Shown: positions 43,422 through 54,790 of the stretch, one piece after another | How positions within the stretch are numbered: position 1 is the stretch's first letter | Layout: each line of letters begins with the position of its first letter | DNA from: Tuctoria greenei | Taxonomy: Eukaryota > Streptophyta > Magnoliopsida > Poales > Poaceae | Length of the DNA: 64,000 nucleotides | Assembly (NCBI GenBank): GCA_036927565.1 | Contig: JAYESD010000003.1 | Span: 79,281,311 to 79,345,310 of the forward strand | Reading direction: 5' to 3' | The notes under the pieces: model-generated | The model's database searches: none | Told to the model about the DNA's origin: nothing | Seen by the model: the letters and a program-made list of their open reading frames with translations, nothing else | Position numbers and translations under genes: made by a program

Positions 43422-43439
43422 TCCCCGGCAACGGCGCCA
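43422..43439 (-). other. Primer-binding site of element B
   Basis: Sense TGGCGCCGTTGCCGGGGA, a perfect 18-base tRNA-Asp complement, eight bases from the LTR. Confidence 0.88.
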
Positions 43440-44449
43440 GAAATGCTTGTCGACGTTTCTTACATCACAGATAAAAATCCGCAAGCGCACGGAAACTACC
43501 GTGTAGCATTTTCACCCAAGATTACTCCAAAGGGTATCGTATTTATTCCAAAGGAAGGCAATGGAGTAAAGTAAACACTACTCTTATGATCAAACTATGG
43601 GATACTAATCAATTATCAAGACAGAGGTAAGTTGATAATATATGGGTAGTATGACACACACCTAAGCAATATATTCTAAAGGGTATATGGGTCCTAATGG
43701 AGATTAGACTAAGAGTTAGGGAGTTGCTCCTATAATGCTACATATACATAGCCTAGGTTAGATACTAATAAGCATGTCAACAGTGAATACTTATGCTAAG
43801 TTGTTCAACATATCGGGCACGGGTTTACCCCTAGCAATACTATGACGACTACTGCCAAGAGCCTATGGCATAGCCGAACGTAGAGGATTACAAAGGACGG
43901 ATAGGGTTGTCACCAGCTAATGCCTACCTCTTCAATCTTTGGGTCTACGAGACAACCAATGCTACTTAACTACCCTAGCACCATGCTAGCATATTAAGTA
44001 AATACCTTAGGAGCCATGGCGCAAGCCATCCTACGGCAATGAACTAAATCATCGTTGAACCAATGTTGATACATAGCTTAAGTTATTCATATTAACATGA
44101 TCATATAATAACTAATTAGACTATAGTGGGGATTTGTAGTGTTTATGATGATAGATTAAGAGTGATATGGCATAATCATAAAGACTACTCCTACCACATA
44201 CATGGAATCCACAATCAAACAAGAAACGCTTCTTCCAAGTATATGAATAAAAGAAGACTAGAGATAAGAACTTTATTATGCATAAAGTCACAAATATAAG
44301 AAAATATACATTAGCCATACCTTTCCCAACTTGGACTTGGGACTAGAGCTCTCCTCTCTATAGCCTAACTCCACTAAGGATTAAGAGAACTAGTGTATAC
44401 AATAGAATGATGCTCAAGTGATATGTGTTGAAGAGAGGGGTGAGGGGTC

Positions 44450-44458
44450 CTATTTATA
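44450..44458 (-). promoter_or_regulatory. TATA box of element B LTR
   Basis: Sense TATAAATAG; the 35-bp block follows about 213 bp downstream, as in element D. Confidence 0.6.
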
Positions 44459-44806
44459 GCTAGAGAAGGGTCGGTTCCCACCACCAAAAGCACGCGAATC
44501 GGTCATCAATGACTTCTTCAAGCCAAGAGGAGCCAACACGTGGAAGTTGACCGAGTTTGGCGTCGGGACTAAGTCGGCCGACTAGGGGGGTCAGTCGACC
44601 TGGTCTTTTCACTGTTTTGCGTGTGCTTTCTCCAAGTCACTGCCAGGTGGGTCCTATACCTTGATATGGGTGCTACACCATTGCATGGCCTCGGATACTT
44701 CTGTTTGTGGGCCATTTGATCCATGTGGTGCCACATGTCGGCGCATGAATTGCTGGGATGAGATTTTATAGGATTGTTTCACTTCAATTCTGTATAAAAT
44801 ACCTGC

Positions 44807-44811
44807 ATGCA
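44807..44811. repeat. Target-site duplication ATGCA, left copy
   Basis: Identical to 57890-57894 on the far side of the three-LTR composite. Confidence 0.9.
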
Positions 44812-45745
44812 TGTTGACGGTTCCTACACACTACTAACAATTCATCTCTAGTAGTGGTGCCAGAAATGCTTGTTAATAGATTTTAGATTATACATATAAA
44901 TCCGCAAGCGCATGGAAACTATCGATATAGCATTTCCCCTCTAAGAGTATTCCCAAAGGGTGTCATTTATATTCTCCCAAAGGAAGGCAAGATGGAATTA
45001 AAGCAATCATCAAATGGAAAGGATAGGTTGGTCTAGGTAGGGTTCTAGCAAGGATGGATAAATGGTATTTGGAGTAGTGTGACACACACAAGAGCATTCT
45101 CTCCTAAGGGGGTTATTTGAGGTATAGAGGGACTAGGCTAAGTGTTAGGTAGAGACTCCTACTATGCTTCTAATGTACATATAGATAGCCTAAGTTAGTT
45201 ACTAATGATCAAGTCAATTATGGATTCTCATGCTAACTGGATTAACACATCAGCCACGGGTTTACCCCTAGCAATACTAGGATGACTCTTGCTAAGAGCA
45301 TGTGGCATAGCCGAACATGGAGGATTACAAAGGACAGATAGGGCTGTCACCACCTACTGCCTACCTCTTCAATCCGTGGGTCTAAGAGAAATTCAGTGCT
45401 ACTCTCTATCCTAGCACCATGCTAGCATATTAAGTAATTACCTTAAGATCCTAGGAACAAGCCATCCTAAGGCAATGAACTAAATGATCATTGAACCAAT
45501 TTTAATTCATAGCATAAGTGATTCATGGTAACATAATCATGTCATAGCTCATTAGACTATAGTGGAGGTTTGTAGTGTTTATGATGATATAAGGATAATG
45601 GTATAGCATAATCATAAATACTACTTCTACCACATACATGGAATCCACTATCAAACAAGAAACACTTCATCCAAGTATATGAACAATAGAAGACTAACGA
45701 TAATGTCTTTATTAAGAATAAAGTCACAAATACAAATAGGAATAA
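44812..45745 (-). repeat. Left LTR of composite, truncated
   Basis: It starts with the 59-bp primer-site module (44812-44870) and then TGTTAATAG. It breaks off near AATAGGAATAAC, about 640 bp before the sense LTR start, and joins internal sequence that normally begins 110 bp after the polypurine tract. Its TATA box and polypurine tract are therefore deleted. Confidence 0.82.
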
Positions 45746-47004
45746 CGTCTACAAATACTCTACCTAGCATTGCAAAAATTGGCATGGTACTTCACCCATC
45801 CTAAGTCATTATGGGGCTTATTCCATCTCCTATTCATGGGTGGTTGAAAGATAGAACAGAAAATGGAGCACACATACCCTAGAAATCAAGTTCCACTCAA
45901 ATTTCGGAGAGTTCAATTTTGATTTTAAGTATCTCAATTTGATTCTCTTGATCTCTCATTTATGTGTAGTGGAAATATATCCTTACCAAGGCATTGTGCC
46001 TCAATTCATCCTACCTCGACATAAGGCTTGTATGTGGAGCTTGGTAGGGAATATAGTTAGCATATTTGCAACACATAATATTGCTAAGTCAAAAGAGCAA
46101 GCCTTAGTAGAAATCAATTCAAAACAATTCGATTCAAGACTTGTGCATGTGTGATGGAATGAAGTGGATATGGATATTTGAGATGACTCCTTTTTGAGTG
46201 GACTCTTATTTTACCGGGGTGAAACATGGCTACCTTTTTTCTCTCATGCTTATGATGTAAGCATGCATTTTTATTTTTCTTTTTCTTTTTCTTGTAGCCA
46301 TGTCTTCTAATCCCTTTTATGCAATAATTTTTTGAGAGAGTACTAAGCATGAATGATATGGAGTTTCTCTTTTTATTGTGGAATGGTGGTATGGTGGAAA
46401 TTTGCTTACTTCTAGTGTAGAAGTATAGCATGTGAAAGTGAAGTCTTGAATTCAAAAAAGTAATGAATGAAATCTCACATAGATCTATACTAGTTTGACA
46501 AAGCTCAATGTGAAGACAAATAGCATATGCATAAGGTCTATAAATGTGATAAATCATATGGCTTTGGTAGGTATTTTCAATCAAATGAAGTGACTTAAAT
46601 CTTTTTAGAATTTCTCCGAAAATCTAAGTTTCACTTTCAGACTAGGCATAGCAGCCCTATCACTATATCATATCTCACAACAACTTATAATGGATTAAGC
46701 TTTTGCTACCCACAATTTCCAAATCAAGGCAAAAGCAATTTTAGCCAATGAGAGCAATATGTTGGAGAGTAGTAAGTTGTAAACTAGGGACTTACGAAAT
46801 TTAAATTAGAGCAACTATTCGTCATTTCATCTATGTGAATTCCAAACCATTCCTACCACACATCATTTATTTTATTTGAAAACAAATCTATCCTACATAT
46901 TATTATTTTTTTATATGCAAGGTGGATGATGGGTGAATGGAAAATAAATACAAAGGGTGTGATACAATTTACCTCAAGTGGGGGTCCTCCCCCAAGCTTG
47001 TTCT
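45746..47004 (-). other. 3' UTR of internal region X
   Basis: Non-coding and AT-rich, colinear with 50630-51864. It contains the conserved stem-loop at 46224-46303 and a long pyrimidine-rich tract (46266-46293). Confidence 0.7.
46224..46303 (-). other. Conserved nested stem-loop, copy in X
   Basis: The outer stem ACATGGCTAC / GTAGCCATGT is perfect over 10 bp. The inner stem CATGCTTA / TAAGCATG is perfect over 8 bp around TGATG (46245-46265). Confidence 0.7.
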
Positions 47005-48542
47005 TCAATCACCTTCGTGATGAGGGTTGAACCCTTGATGATAGAAGTATGCCGCGAGATTGGCTTGTTGTTGTTGTAGCGTGGAGTTGAAGTTGGTGAA
47101 TTGAGAGTCCATGTGTTGTTTCCAATCTTGGGTACCATGGACATGCCCTTGGAGAGTGTTGTAGATGTCGCCCGTTGTCACTTCAAGCTCTTCCATACGT
47201 CTAGTGAGATCCGTCATTCCTTGGCTATAGTCACAATGACTTCTAGCTGAAGAGGAACGACATCTTATCATGGACGTTGGAGGCAAGCTGCTAGAGCTTG
47301 AAGTGGATAGGGGTGACTCCCATGTGGACCTGGCCATCCATGCCAAGACGGACCTTTGATCTCATACGATGGAGGTTGAGTCAATCTAGGTGCATCACTT
47401 GTTGGATTCTCTTCCTCTTCGTACTCATGGACCGTTGAGGTTGTCGGAGGTATGGCCGCTCTCCTTGCATGGCTTCTGGTTACCCTGCCAGAGACATTAC
47501 TCCTTCATGCTTCCTCGATGGGAAGAAGGTCAATGGTTAGCCTCCGGCATTTGTACAAATGATAATCTGGGTTAGGTAACCGAATTTCATTGACAAAGCC
47601 AGGATAATAAAATAACAAAGAGCCATATTGATCATGCTTAAGGGTATGTCCTTGCACTAAATAATCTTCATTAATTACTTCTCTTTCATTTTCAATATAC
47701 TAAAATGAGGAATATTCTAGTGCTCCTACCCTAGTAGCAATACGAGTAATCAAAGAAGTGCATTCGATTGGCCCTGTTCTTGAAATGTAATCTAACCATT
47801 ATGTCATCATGGCAATAACAGGAGCAACTTTTATCTTTTTAATCATGGCAAATAAAATTTTTAGCTCATCATCATGCAATATCCTTACGTCTCTTCTAGG
47901 GGACATAGTTATAGCCACCCATCTATGCATGAAGCATAAAGTAGGGTTGTGTAAGTGGTTATTCCTAGGTGCACTACATTTGACCTCACAAGTTAAATCT
48001 TGCCAAAGAACTATGTTTATTAAACTTAGGCAAAGCCTCTAAATCTAGCAAACATCGTCTATGGAAGCCTAGAATTTCACTTAGTTCTTTCTATAGGATG
48101 TTGTATTCTTTTTAAATAATCTAAAAGTAATACCATCAAATCCTATTTTTAGTGTGCAAAGGAATTGTATGGAGAGAAGGCGAGAATCTCTCTCCTCTAT
48201 GTGAGCAAAGTTGTCCAATCCTAGTGCACGCCAAATGGAAAAGAATTGGGAATCCATACCTATTTTGGAGATCAAATCTGGATCATAAGCTTTCGTATGA
48301 GAAAACTCACGATCTTGGAGGAGCTTGCGTGCTTGATTTTCAACTTCACTTTGTATGTCGAGGTCGTCGTCGTGAAGAAGTTGATGTGGGTTGCTTCTCT
48401 CACCCATGGGAGTGTCTTCACCTACACTCCTCCTCCGTGAACTTGGTGTAGCAACAGAAGAGGGGCGTGCACTTAAGTCTCCACCATGGCTTGATCTTGC
48501 AGCCTCCTTCGTCTTTCCAAACAACCTCTTCATCCCTTTCAT
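47005..48542 (-). pseudogene. Athila ORF-1-like gene of X
   Basis: A Met at 48542 starts MKGMKRLFGKTKEAA, a basic, Ser-rich N-terminus. It continues ARKLLQDREFSHTKAYDPDL and LGLDNFAHIEERDSRLLSIQ before a frameshift near 48120. Later frames give the IRLPNP-like region (about 47580), EYEEEENPTSDAP-like sequence, and the end RRMEELEVTTGDIYNTLQGH, LQQQQANLAAYF and GFNPHHEGD. Placement after protease and similarity to the ATHILA ORF-1 family are from memory. Function is unknown; it has been discussed as env-like. Several stops break it. Confidence 0.65.
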
Positions 48543-48853
48543 GGCCACAACAAACAAGAACACAACAATGTAAAAACTCGAAAGAGGTGATGTTAGCGAA
48601 AGAAAAATCCATGACGAATTTCCCTTGAAGAACTTGAGAGCAAATTGCAAATACAAGCAAATCTTTTTGAGTTGGGAATTGATCAAGAGCACTTCAATAA
48701 AGAGCAAGAAAAATAATGTGAGCAAGAGTGACTTTGGGGAGGTATGAAATGAGGTGAAGTGTGAAGAGAGGTGCCCCCACACGGCCGACATTTATAGTGT
48801 GCACTCCCCAACGGTCACTAGGGTACCAAATGTAGCCGTTGGAGGAGAGAGAG
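48543..48853 (-). other. Leader upstream of ORF-1 in X, then breakpoint
   Basis: Colinear with 53395-53706 of Y. It ends at GGAGGAGAGAGAG, where Y continues toward protease and gag but X jumps to the primer/LTR module. All of gag and protease is deleted here. Confidence 0.65.
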
Positions 48854-48912
48854 TGTTGATATTTCCTACGCACTACTAACAATTCATCCCCGACAACGTC
48901 GCAAAAAATGCT
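48854..48912 (-). repeat. Extra 59-bp primer-site module
   Basis: First of two tandem 59-bp modules before the LTR proper. Sense ends with TATCAACA and holds TTGCGACGTTGTCGGGGA (48887-48904), three mismatches from the tRNA-Asp complement. Confidence 0.75.
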
Positions 48913-50512
48913 TGTTGATACTTCCTACGCACTACTAACAATTCATCCCTAGCAGTGGTGCCAGAAATGCTTGTTGGTAGGTTTTATATTATATATGTAA
49001 ATCCGCAAGCGCACGGAAACTATCGGTGTAACATTTCCCCTCTAAGAGTATATCCAAAGGGTGTCATTTATATTTTCCCAAAGGAAGGCTAGGTGGATGC
49101 AAAACAATCATCAAGTGGAAAGGCTAGGTTGATCTAGGAAGGGTTCTAGCAAGGATGGATAAAAGGGTAATTGAGGTAGTGTGACACACATAAGAGCATC
49201 ATATCCTAAGGGGATAAATGAGGTAATAGAGGGACTAGGCTAAGAGTTAGGTAGATACTCCTACTATGCTTCTATCGTACATATACATAGCCTAAGTTAG
49301 TTACTAATGATCATGTTAATTATGAATTCTCATGCTAAGTGGATTAACACATCGGGCACGGGTTTACCCCTTGCAACACTAGGTGACTCCCGCCAAGAGC
49401 CTGTGGCATAGCCGAACGTAGAGGATTACAAAGGATAGATAGGGCTGCACCACCTACTGCCTACCTCTTCAATCCGTGGGTCTACGAGACATTCACTACT
49501 CTATCCTAGAACCATGCTAGCATATTAAGTAATTACCTCAAGAGCCTAGGCACAAGCCATCCTAAGGCAATGAACTAAATAATCGTTGAACCAATGTTAA
49601 TTCATAGCATAAGTGATTCATAATAACATAGTCATATCATAGCTAATTAGACTATAGTGAAGGTTTATAGTGTTTATGATAATGTAAAGAGAATGGTATA
49701 GCACAATCATAAATACTATTCCTACCACATACATGGAATCCACAATCAAACAAGAAACGCTTCATCCAAGTATATGAACAATGGAAGACTAAAGATAACA
49801 TCTTTATTATGAATAAAGTCACAAATACAAATAGGAATATGGGAGACATACCTTTCCCAATTGGAAATTGGGAAGAGACTCCTACTCCTCTCCTACTTGG
49901 ACTATGGACTAGAGACTCTCCTCTCTATAGCCTATACTCCTCCAAACCTATGGAGAGTAGTGGATACAATGGATGAATACTCAAGTGGTGTGTGTTGAAG
50001 TGAGGGGTGAGGGGTCCTATTTATAGCTTAGAGAATAGTCGGTTCCTGCCACCACAAGCGTGTGAATCAGTCATCCATGACCTCTTCAAGTCGGGAGGAG
50101 CCAACACATGGTGTTTGACCGTGAAAGGTGAAAAGACATAGTCGGCCAACTAGGGAGGTTGGTCGACCTGGTCTTTGCCCCGTTGGGGTTGTGCTTCCTG
50201 CAGATCTTTGCCAGGTGGATCCCATTCCTTTATATGGGTGCGACACTGTTGGGTGGACTCGGATACTTCTGTTTGTGGGACCTTTGATCCATGTGGTGCC
50301 ACGTGTCATCACTTGATTGGCTGGAATAATATTTTATAGGATCCATCCCCTTGCTTCACTTCATTTCTGCATAGAATCCCTGCATGCACTACTTTCTCCA
50401 AGGACAAGTGGAAATAGGTGAAATATAAAGGTGATGTGTGCAAGAAATGACAATTCCTTCACATAATTGAGTTATATTGACAGGTGAAATCGGTGTATAA
50501 TAGCGGTCAACA
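48913..50512 (-). repeat. Middle LTR of composite, shared by X and Y
   Basis: 1600 bp. It starts with a 59-bp module (48913-48971) holding a fossil primer site, then TGTTGGTAG, and ends GCGGTCAACA. TATA box at 50018, 35-bp block at 49734-49768. Confidence 0.88.
50018..50026 (-). promoter_or_regulatory. TATA box of middle LTR
   Basis: Sense TATAAATAG. It is preserved here but deleted in the left LTR. Confidence 0.6.
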
Positions 50513-50527
50513 AACTCCCCCAAGCTT
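50513..50527 (-). other. Polypurine tract of Y
   Basis: Sense TAAGCTTGGGGGAGTT, directly at the middle LTR. GAGCAAAGGA next to it is shared with element A at about 1010-1024. Confidence 0.8.
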
Positions 50528-51864
50528 ATCCTTTGCTCGCCCCGAGCAAAGTCAAGACTTTAGGTTATGATCAGGAGTTGCTACTATGTTCTATTTTTCA
50601 AAAGTACCATGTGCACAACAAAATACTCTACCTAGTATTGCAAAAATTGGCATGGTACTTCACCCATCTTAAGTTTTTGTGGGGCTTATTCCATCTCCTA
50701 TTCATGGGTGGTTGAAAGATAGAACAGCAAATGGAGCACACATACCCTAGAAATCAAGTTCCACTCAAATTCCAGAGAGTTCAATTTAGATTTTAAGTAC
50801 CTCAATTTGATTCTCTCGTGTCTCTCCTTTTTGTGTAGTGAAAATATTTCCTCACCAAGGCATTTTGCCAAAATTCATCCTACCTCTACATAAGGCATGT
50901 ATGTGGAGCTTGGTAGGGAATATAGTAGGCATATTTGCAACACATAATATTGCTAAGTCAAAAGAGTAAGCCTTAGGAGAAATCAATTCAAAACAATTTG
51001 ATTCAAGACTTGTGCATGTGAGATGAAATGGAGTGGATGTGGATCTTGAGATGACTCCTTTTTGAGTGGACTCCCTTATTTTGCAGGGATGAAACATGGC
51101 TACTTTTCTCTTTTTTCTTTCTCATGCTTATGATGTAAGCATGCATCTTCTTTTTCTTTTTCTTGTAGCCATGTCTTCTACTCCCTTTTTATGCAATGAA
51201 TTTTGGAAAGAGTACTAAGCATGAATGATATGGAGTTTCTCTTTTTATTGTGGAATGGTGGTGTGATGGAATTTTGCTTACTTCTAGTGTAGAAGTATAG
51301 CATGTGCAAGTGAAGTCTTGAATTCAAAAAGTAACGAAAGAAATCTCACATGGGTCTATACTAGTTTGACAAAGCTCAATGTGAAGACAAATAGTGTATG
51401 CATAAGGTCTATCAATATAATGTATCATATGGCTTTGGTGGGTATTTCCAATCAAATGAGGATAACTTAAATCTTTTTAAAATTTCTCCGAAATCTAAGT
51501 TTCACTATCAAACAAGGAATAGCAGCCCTATCATTATATCATATCTCACAACAACTTAGAATGGATTAAGCTTTTGCTACCCACAATTTCCAAATCAAGG
51601 CAAAAGCAATTTTGGCCAATGATAGCAACATGTTGGAGAGTAGTAAGTTGTAAAATAAAAACAGGGCAACTATTCATAATTTCATTTATGTGAATTCCAA
51701 GTAATTCTTACCGCACATCTTTTTTATTTTATTTGAAAATAAAACCTATCCTATATTATTATATTTTTTAAATGCAAGGTGGATGATGGGTAAGTGGAAA
51801 ATAAATATGCAAATGGGGTTGATACAATTTACTTCAAGTGGGGGTCCTCCCCCAAGCTTGTTCT
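50528..51864 (-). other. 3' UTR of internal region Y
   Basis: No credible ORF. Colinear with 45746-47004 and, more loosely, with 1011-2605 of element A. Confidence 0.7.
51094..51174 (-). other. Conserved nested stem-loop, copy in Y
   Basis: The outer arms at 51094-51103 and 51165-51174 and the inner arms at 51123-51130 and 51136-51143 are all perfect. It lies about 570 bp from the polypurine tract, close to the 540 bp seen in element A. Confidence 0.72.
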
Positions 51865-53394
51865 TCACTCACCTTCGTGTCGAGGGTTGAACCCTTGATG
51901 ACGGAAGTATGCCGCGAGATCGACTTGTTGTTGTTCTAGCATTGAGTTGAAGTTGGTGAATTGAGCGTCCATGTGTTGTTGCTAGTCTTTGGTACTTTGG
52001 ACATGCCCTTGGAGAGTGTTGTAGATGCCACCCGTCCTTACTTCAAGCTCCTCCATACGTCTAGAGAGGTCTGTCATTCCATGGCAATAGTCACGATGAC
52101 TTCTAGCCGAAGTGGAATGACATCTTCTCATAGATGTTGGACGCAAGCTGCTAGATCTTAAAGTGGATAGGGATGTATCCCATGTAGCACCTGGCCATCC
52201 ATGCCAAGACGGACCTTCGGTCTCATACGAAGGAGGTTGAGTCCATCCGGGTGCATCACCTATTGGGTTCTCTTCCTCTTCGTACTCATGGATCGTGGAG
52301 GTTGTCAGGGGCATGGTCGCTCTCCTTTTGCAGCTCCTAGTTACCCTGCTATCGACATTACTTCTTCGGCTTCTTCGATGGGAAGAAGGTCAATGGTTAG
52401 CCTCCGGCATTTGTACAAATGATAATTTGGGTTAGGTAACTGAATTTCATTGACAAAACAGGATAATAAAATACCAAAGAGCCATCTTGATCATGCTTAA
52501 GGGTATGTCCTTGCACTAAATATTCTTCATCAATTAATTCTCTTTCATTTCTAATATACTCAAATGAAGAATATTCTAGTGCTCCTACCCTAGTAGCAAT
52601 ACGGGTGATCAATGAAGTGCATTCAATTGGCCATATCCTTAGAATGTAATCTAATCATTGTGTCATCATAGCAATAACTGGAGCAACTTTATCTTTTTAA
52701 TCATGGCAAAAAAAATCCAACTCATCATGATGCACTATCCTTACATCTCCTCTAGGGAACATAGTCATAGTCACCCATCTATGCATGAAGCGTAAAGTAG
52801 GGTTGTGCAAGTGGCTATTCCTAGGTGCACTACATCTAACCTCACCAGTTAAATCTTGCCAAAAACTTTGTTTGTTAAACTTAGGCAAAATGTCTAAATC
52901 TAGCAAACAAGATTTATGGAAGCCTAGAATTTTACTTAATTCTTTCCATAGGATGTTGTATTCTTTTTGAAATAATCTAAAAGTAATACCATCAAATCCT
53001 ATTTTGACTGTGCAAAGGAATTGCATGGAGAGAAGGCATGAACCTTTCTCCTCTATGTGAGCAAAGTTTTCCCATCCTAATGCAGCCAAATTAAAAAGAA
53101 TTCAGAATCCATACATATTTTGGAGATCAAATCCGGATCATAAGCTTTCGTATGAGAAAACTCACGATCTTGGAGGAGCTTGCGTGCTTGATCTTCAAAT
53201 TCACTTTGGATGCCAAGGTCGTCGTCGTGAAGAGATTGATGAGGGTTGCTACTCTCACCCATGGGAGTGTCCTCTCCTACACTCCTCCGTGAACTTGGTG
53301 TAGCAACAGAAGAGGGGCGTGCACTTGACTCTCCACCATAGCTTGAGCTTGCAGCCGCCTTCCTCTTTCCAAACAACCTTTTCATTCCCTTCAT
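51865..53394 (-). pseudogene. Athila ORF-1-like gene of Y
   Basis: Met at 53394 (MKGMKRLFGKRKAAA). A frameshift near 53090 leads to the best-kept core, 53089-52697: LGWENFAHIEEKGSCLLSMQ, FLCTVKIGFDGITFRLFQKE, FWQDLTGEVRC, HNPTLRFMHRWVTMTMFPRG. This segment resembles the Athila ORF-1 core. Later pieces are at 52612-52397 and 52314-51982, with EYEEEENPIGDAPGW and RRMEELEVRTGGIYNTLQGH. The end, RHEGE, is at 51865. The C-terminus has a heptad-like, Gln-rich stretch. Role unknown; stops make it non-functional. Confidence 0.7.
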
Positions 53395-54058
53395 GGCCAC
53401 ATCAAACAAGAACACAACAAGGCAAAAATTTGAAAGAGGTGATGTTAGTGAAAACAAAACCCCAGCAAATTTTCCCTTGAAGAACTTGAGAGCAAATTAC
53501 AAATGCAAAAAAAGCAAATATTTTTGAGTTGGGAATTGATCAAGAGCACTTCAATGAAGAGAAAGAAAAACGATGTGAGCAAGAGTGACTTTGGGGATGT
53601 ATGAAATGAGGTGAAGTGTGAGGAGAAGAGCTCCTCACGGCCATCATTTATAGTGTGCAATCACCAACGTTCACTAGGGAACCAAATGTAGCCATTGGAG
53701 GAGAGAGACCCAAATTGGCTCTTTCCCCTAGTCGGCTGAACAGGGGGGGTCGGCCGACCTGACAGGTGGGCCCCCCTGTTCCCCCTTTAGGAAGGTGGAT
53801 CCCCAACGGCTATGAAATTAGCACGTTAGTGAAATACCACTTTTGCATATCAGAAAAATTATATTCCAAATAAAAAATCATTTTCAAAACTCAACAATTT
53901 TCTTTTGTGAAAAATAAAGAAATAAAAATGATAGTTGAGAATATAAGATTCTCAACTTGATAAGAAAATCAAATATGCGGTGGGGAGAATCAAACTAAAT
54001 GGGGAAATCCAATTAAAGAGAAAAGAAAAACAAAGAAAAGGATAACTACCAATTTAAC
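53395..54058 (-). other. Untranslated region between protease and ORF-1 in Y
   Basis: AT-rich. It contains a TCGGCCGA-type inverted repeat near 53733-53763. RT, RNase H and integrase should lie here but are absent, so pol is deleted between about 54000 and 54243. Confidence 0.6.
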
Positions 54059-54242
54059 CTATTGGCTAGGTCTCACCACTGTCTGATGAGATGGCATTCC
54101 TCCTTCTTCGTTTCTTAACATTCGGGCCCGGAAGGATGGGCTCGGACGGCTTGTCTTGCTTCTTTCGCCATACCTTCTTTGGCGTCTTGGTGGACTTGGG
54201 CCTTTGGGGAGGCCCGCACTTCTCCGTCTTCTTGGGGTGTCA

Positions 54243-54790
54243 TCATGGACGATAAGATGGGTTTTCCGCATAGATCAAATTCCAAATAAATGCAATGAGC
54301 GGGTCCACCTTTGGAGGTGTGATTTTGACCTTTTGATTGTGCTTAACATTCGGCCCATACTTGATATGGATCATGGAGCATTTCTCAAACTTTGGACGAA
54401 AGTTAAACTTGTCCTCCTTGCCATTGATATGGAAGTGGATTTCTCCAGCTCCCACATCTATGCGAGCCTTCGCGGTGCTTAGGAACGGGCACCCTGGAAT
54501 GAGCAGCATATCATTCTCGACCTCCATGTCGAGCACCACGAAATCCACGGGTATGAAGTAGTTCCAGATTTTCATCAGGACATCTTCAGCAATACCCACC
54601 AGATAACAAACTGAGGAATCAGCCAGTTGGAGCTGCATTGATGTTGAAGTGAGTTCCGTTCAATTCAGCTGGTCGATAACCACCTTGGGCATCACACTCA
54701 CACTTGCTCCAAGGTCACAAAGGGCCATGTCAAAGTGGTGTGTCCCAGTTGAGCATGAGATTGTAGGACATCCGGGGTCCTTCAGCTAGT
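54243..54790 (-). pseudogene. Athila protease of Y
   Basis: The frame reads MALCDLGASVSVMPKVV, with the DLGAS active-site loop at about 54725, then a stop and QLQLADSSVCYLVGIAEDV. It continues YFIPVDFVVLDMEVENDM, LIPGCPFLSTAKARIDVG and GEIHFHINGKEDKFNF. This is the complete Athila retropepsin fold in order, with one TAA between its halves near 54660. It runs on to 54243 as a short linker and stops; RT does not follow. Confidence 0.88.

Larger units (their letters stand above)
43448..44811 (-). repeat. 5' LTR of element B, main part
   Basis: It starts TGTCGACG on the plus strand and breaks at CCTGCATGCA, where the composite was inserted. The rest is at 57890-58018, giving about 1.49 kb in total. 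It has a TATA box at 44450, the 35-bp block at 44203-44237 and an inverted repeat near 44573-44606. Confidence 0.85.

Noticed and set aside
46114..46584. 156-codon minus-strand frame
   Set aside because: It lies in the 3' UTR over the stem-loop and poly-pyrimidine tract, has low-complexity Lys/Asn runs, and is not conserved at 51000-51430.
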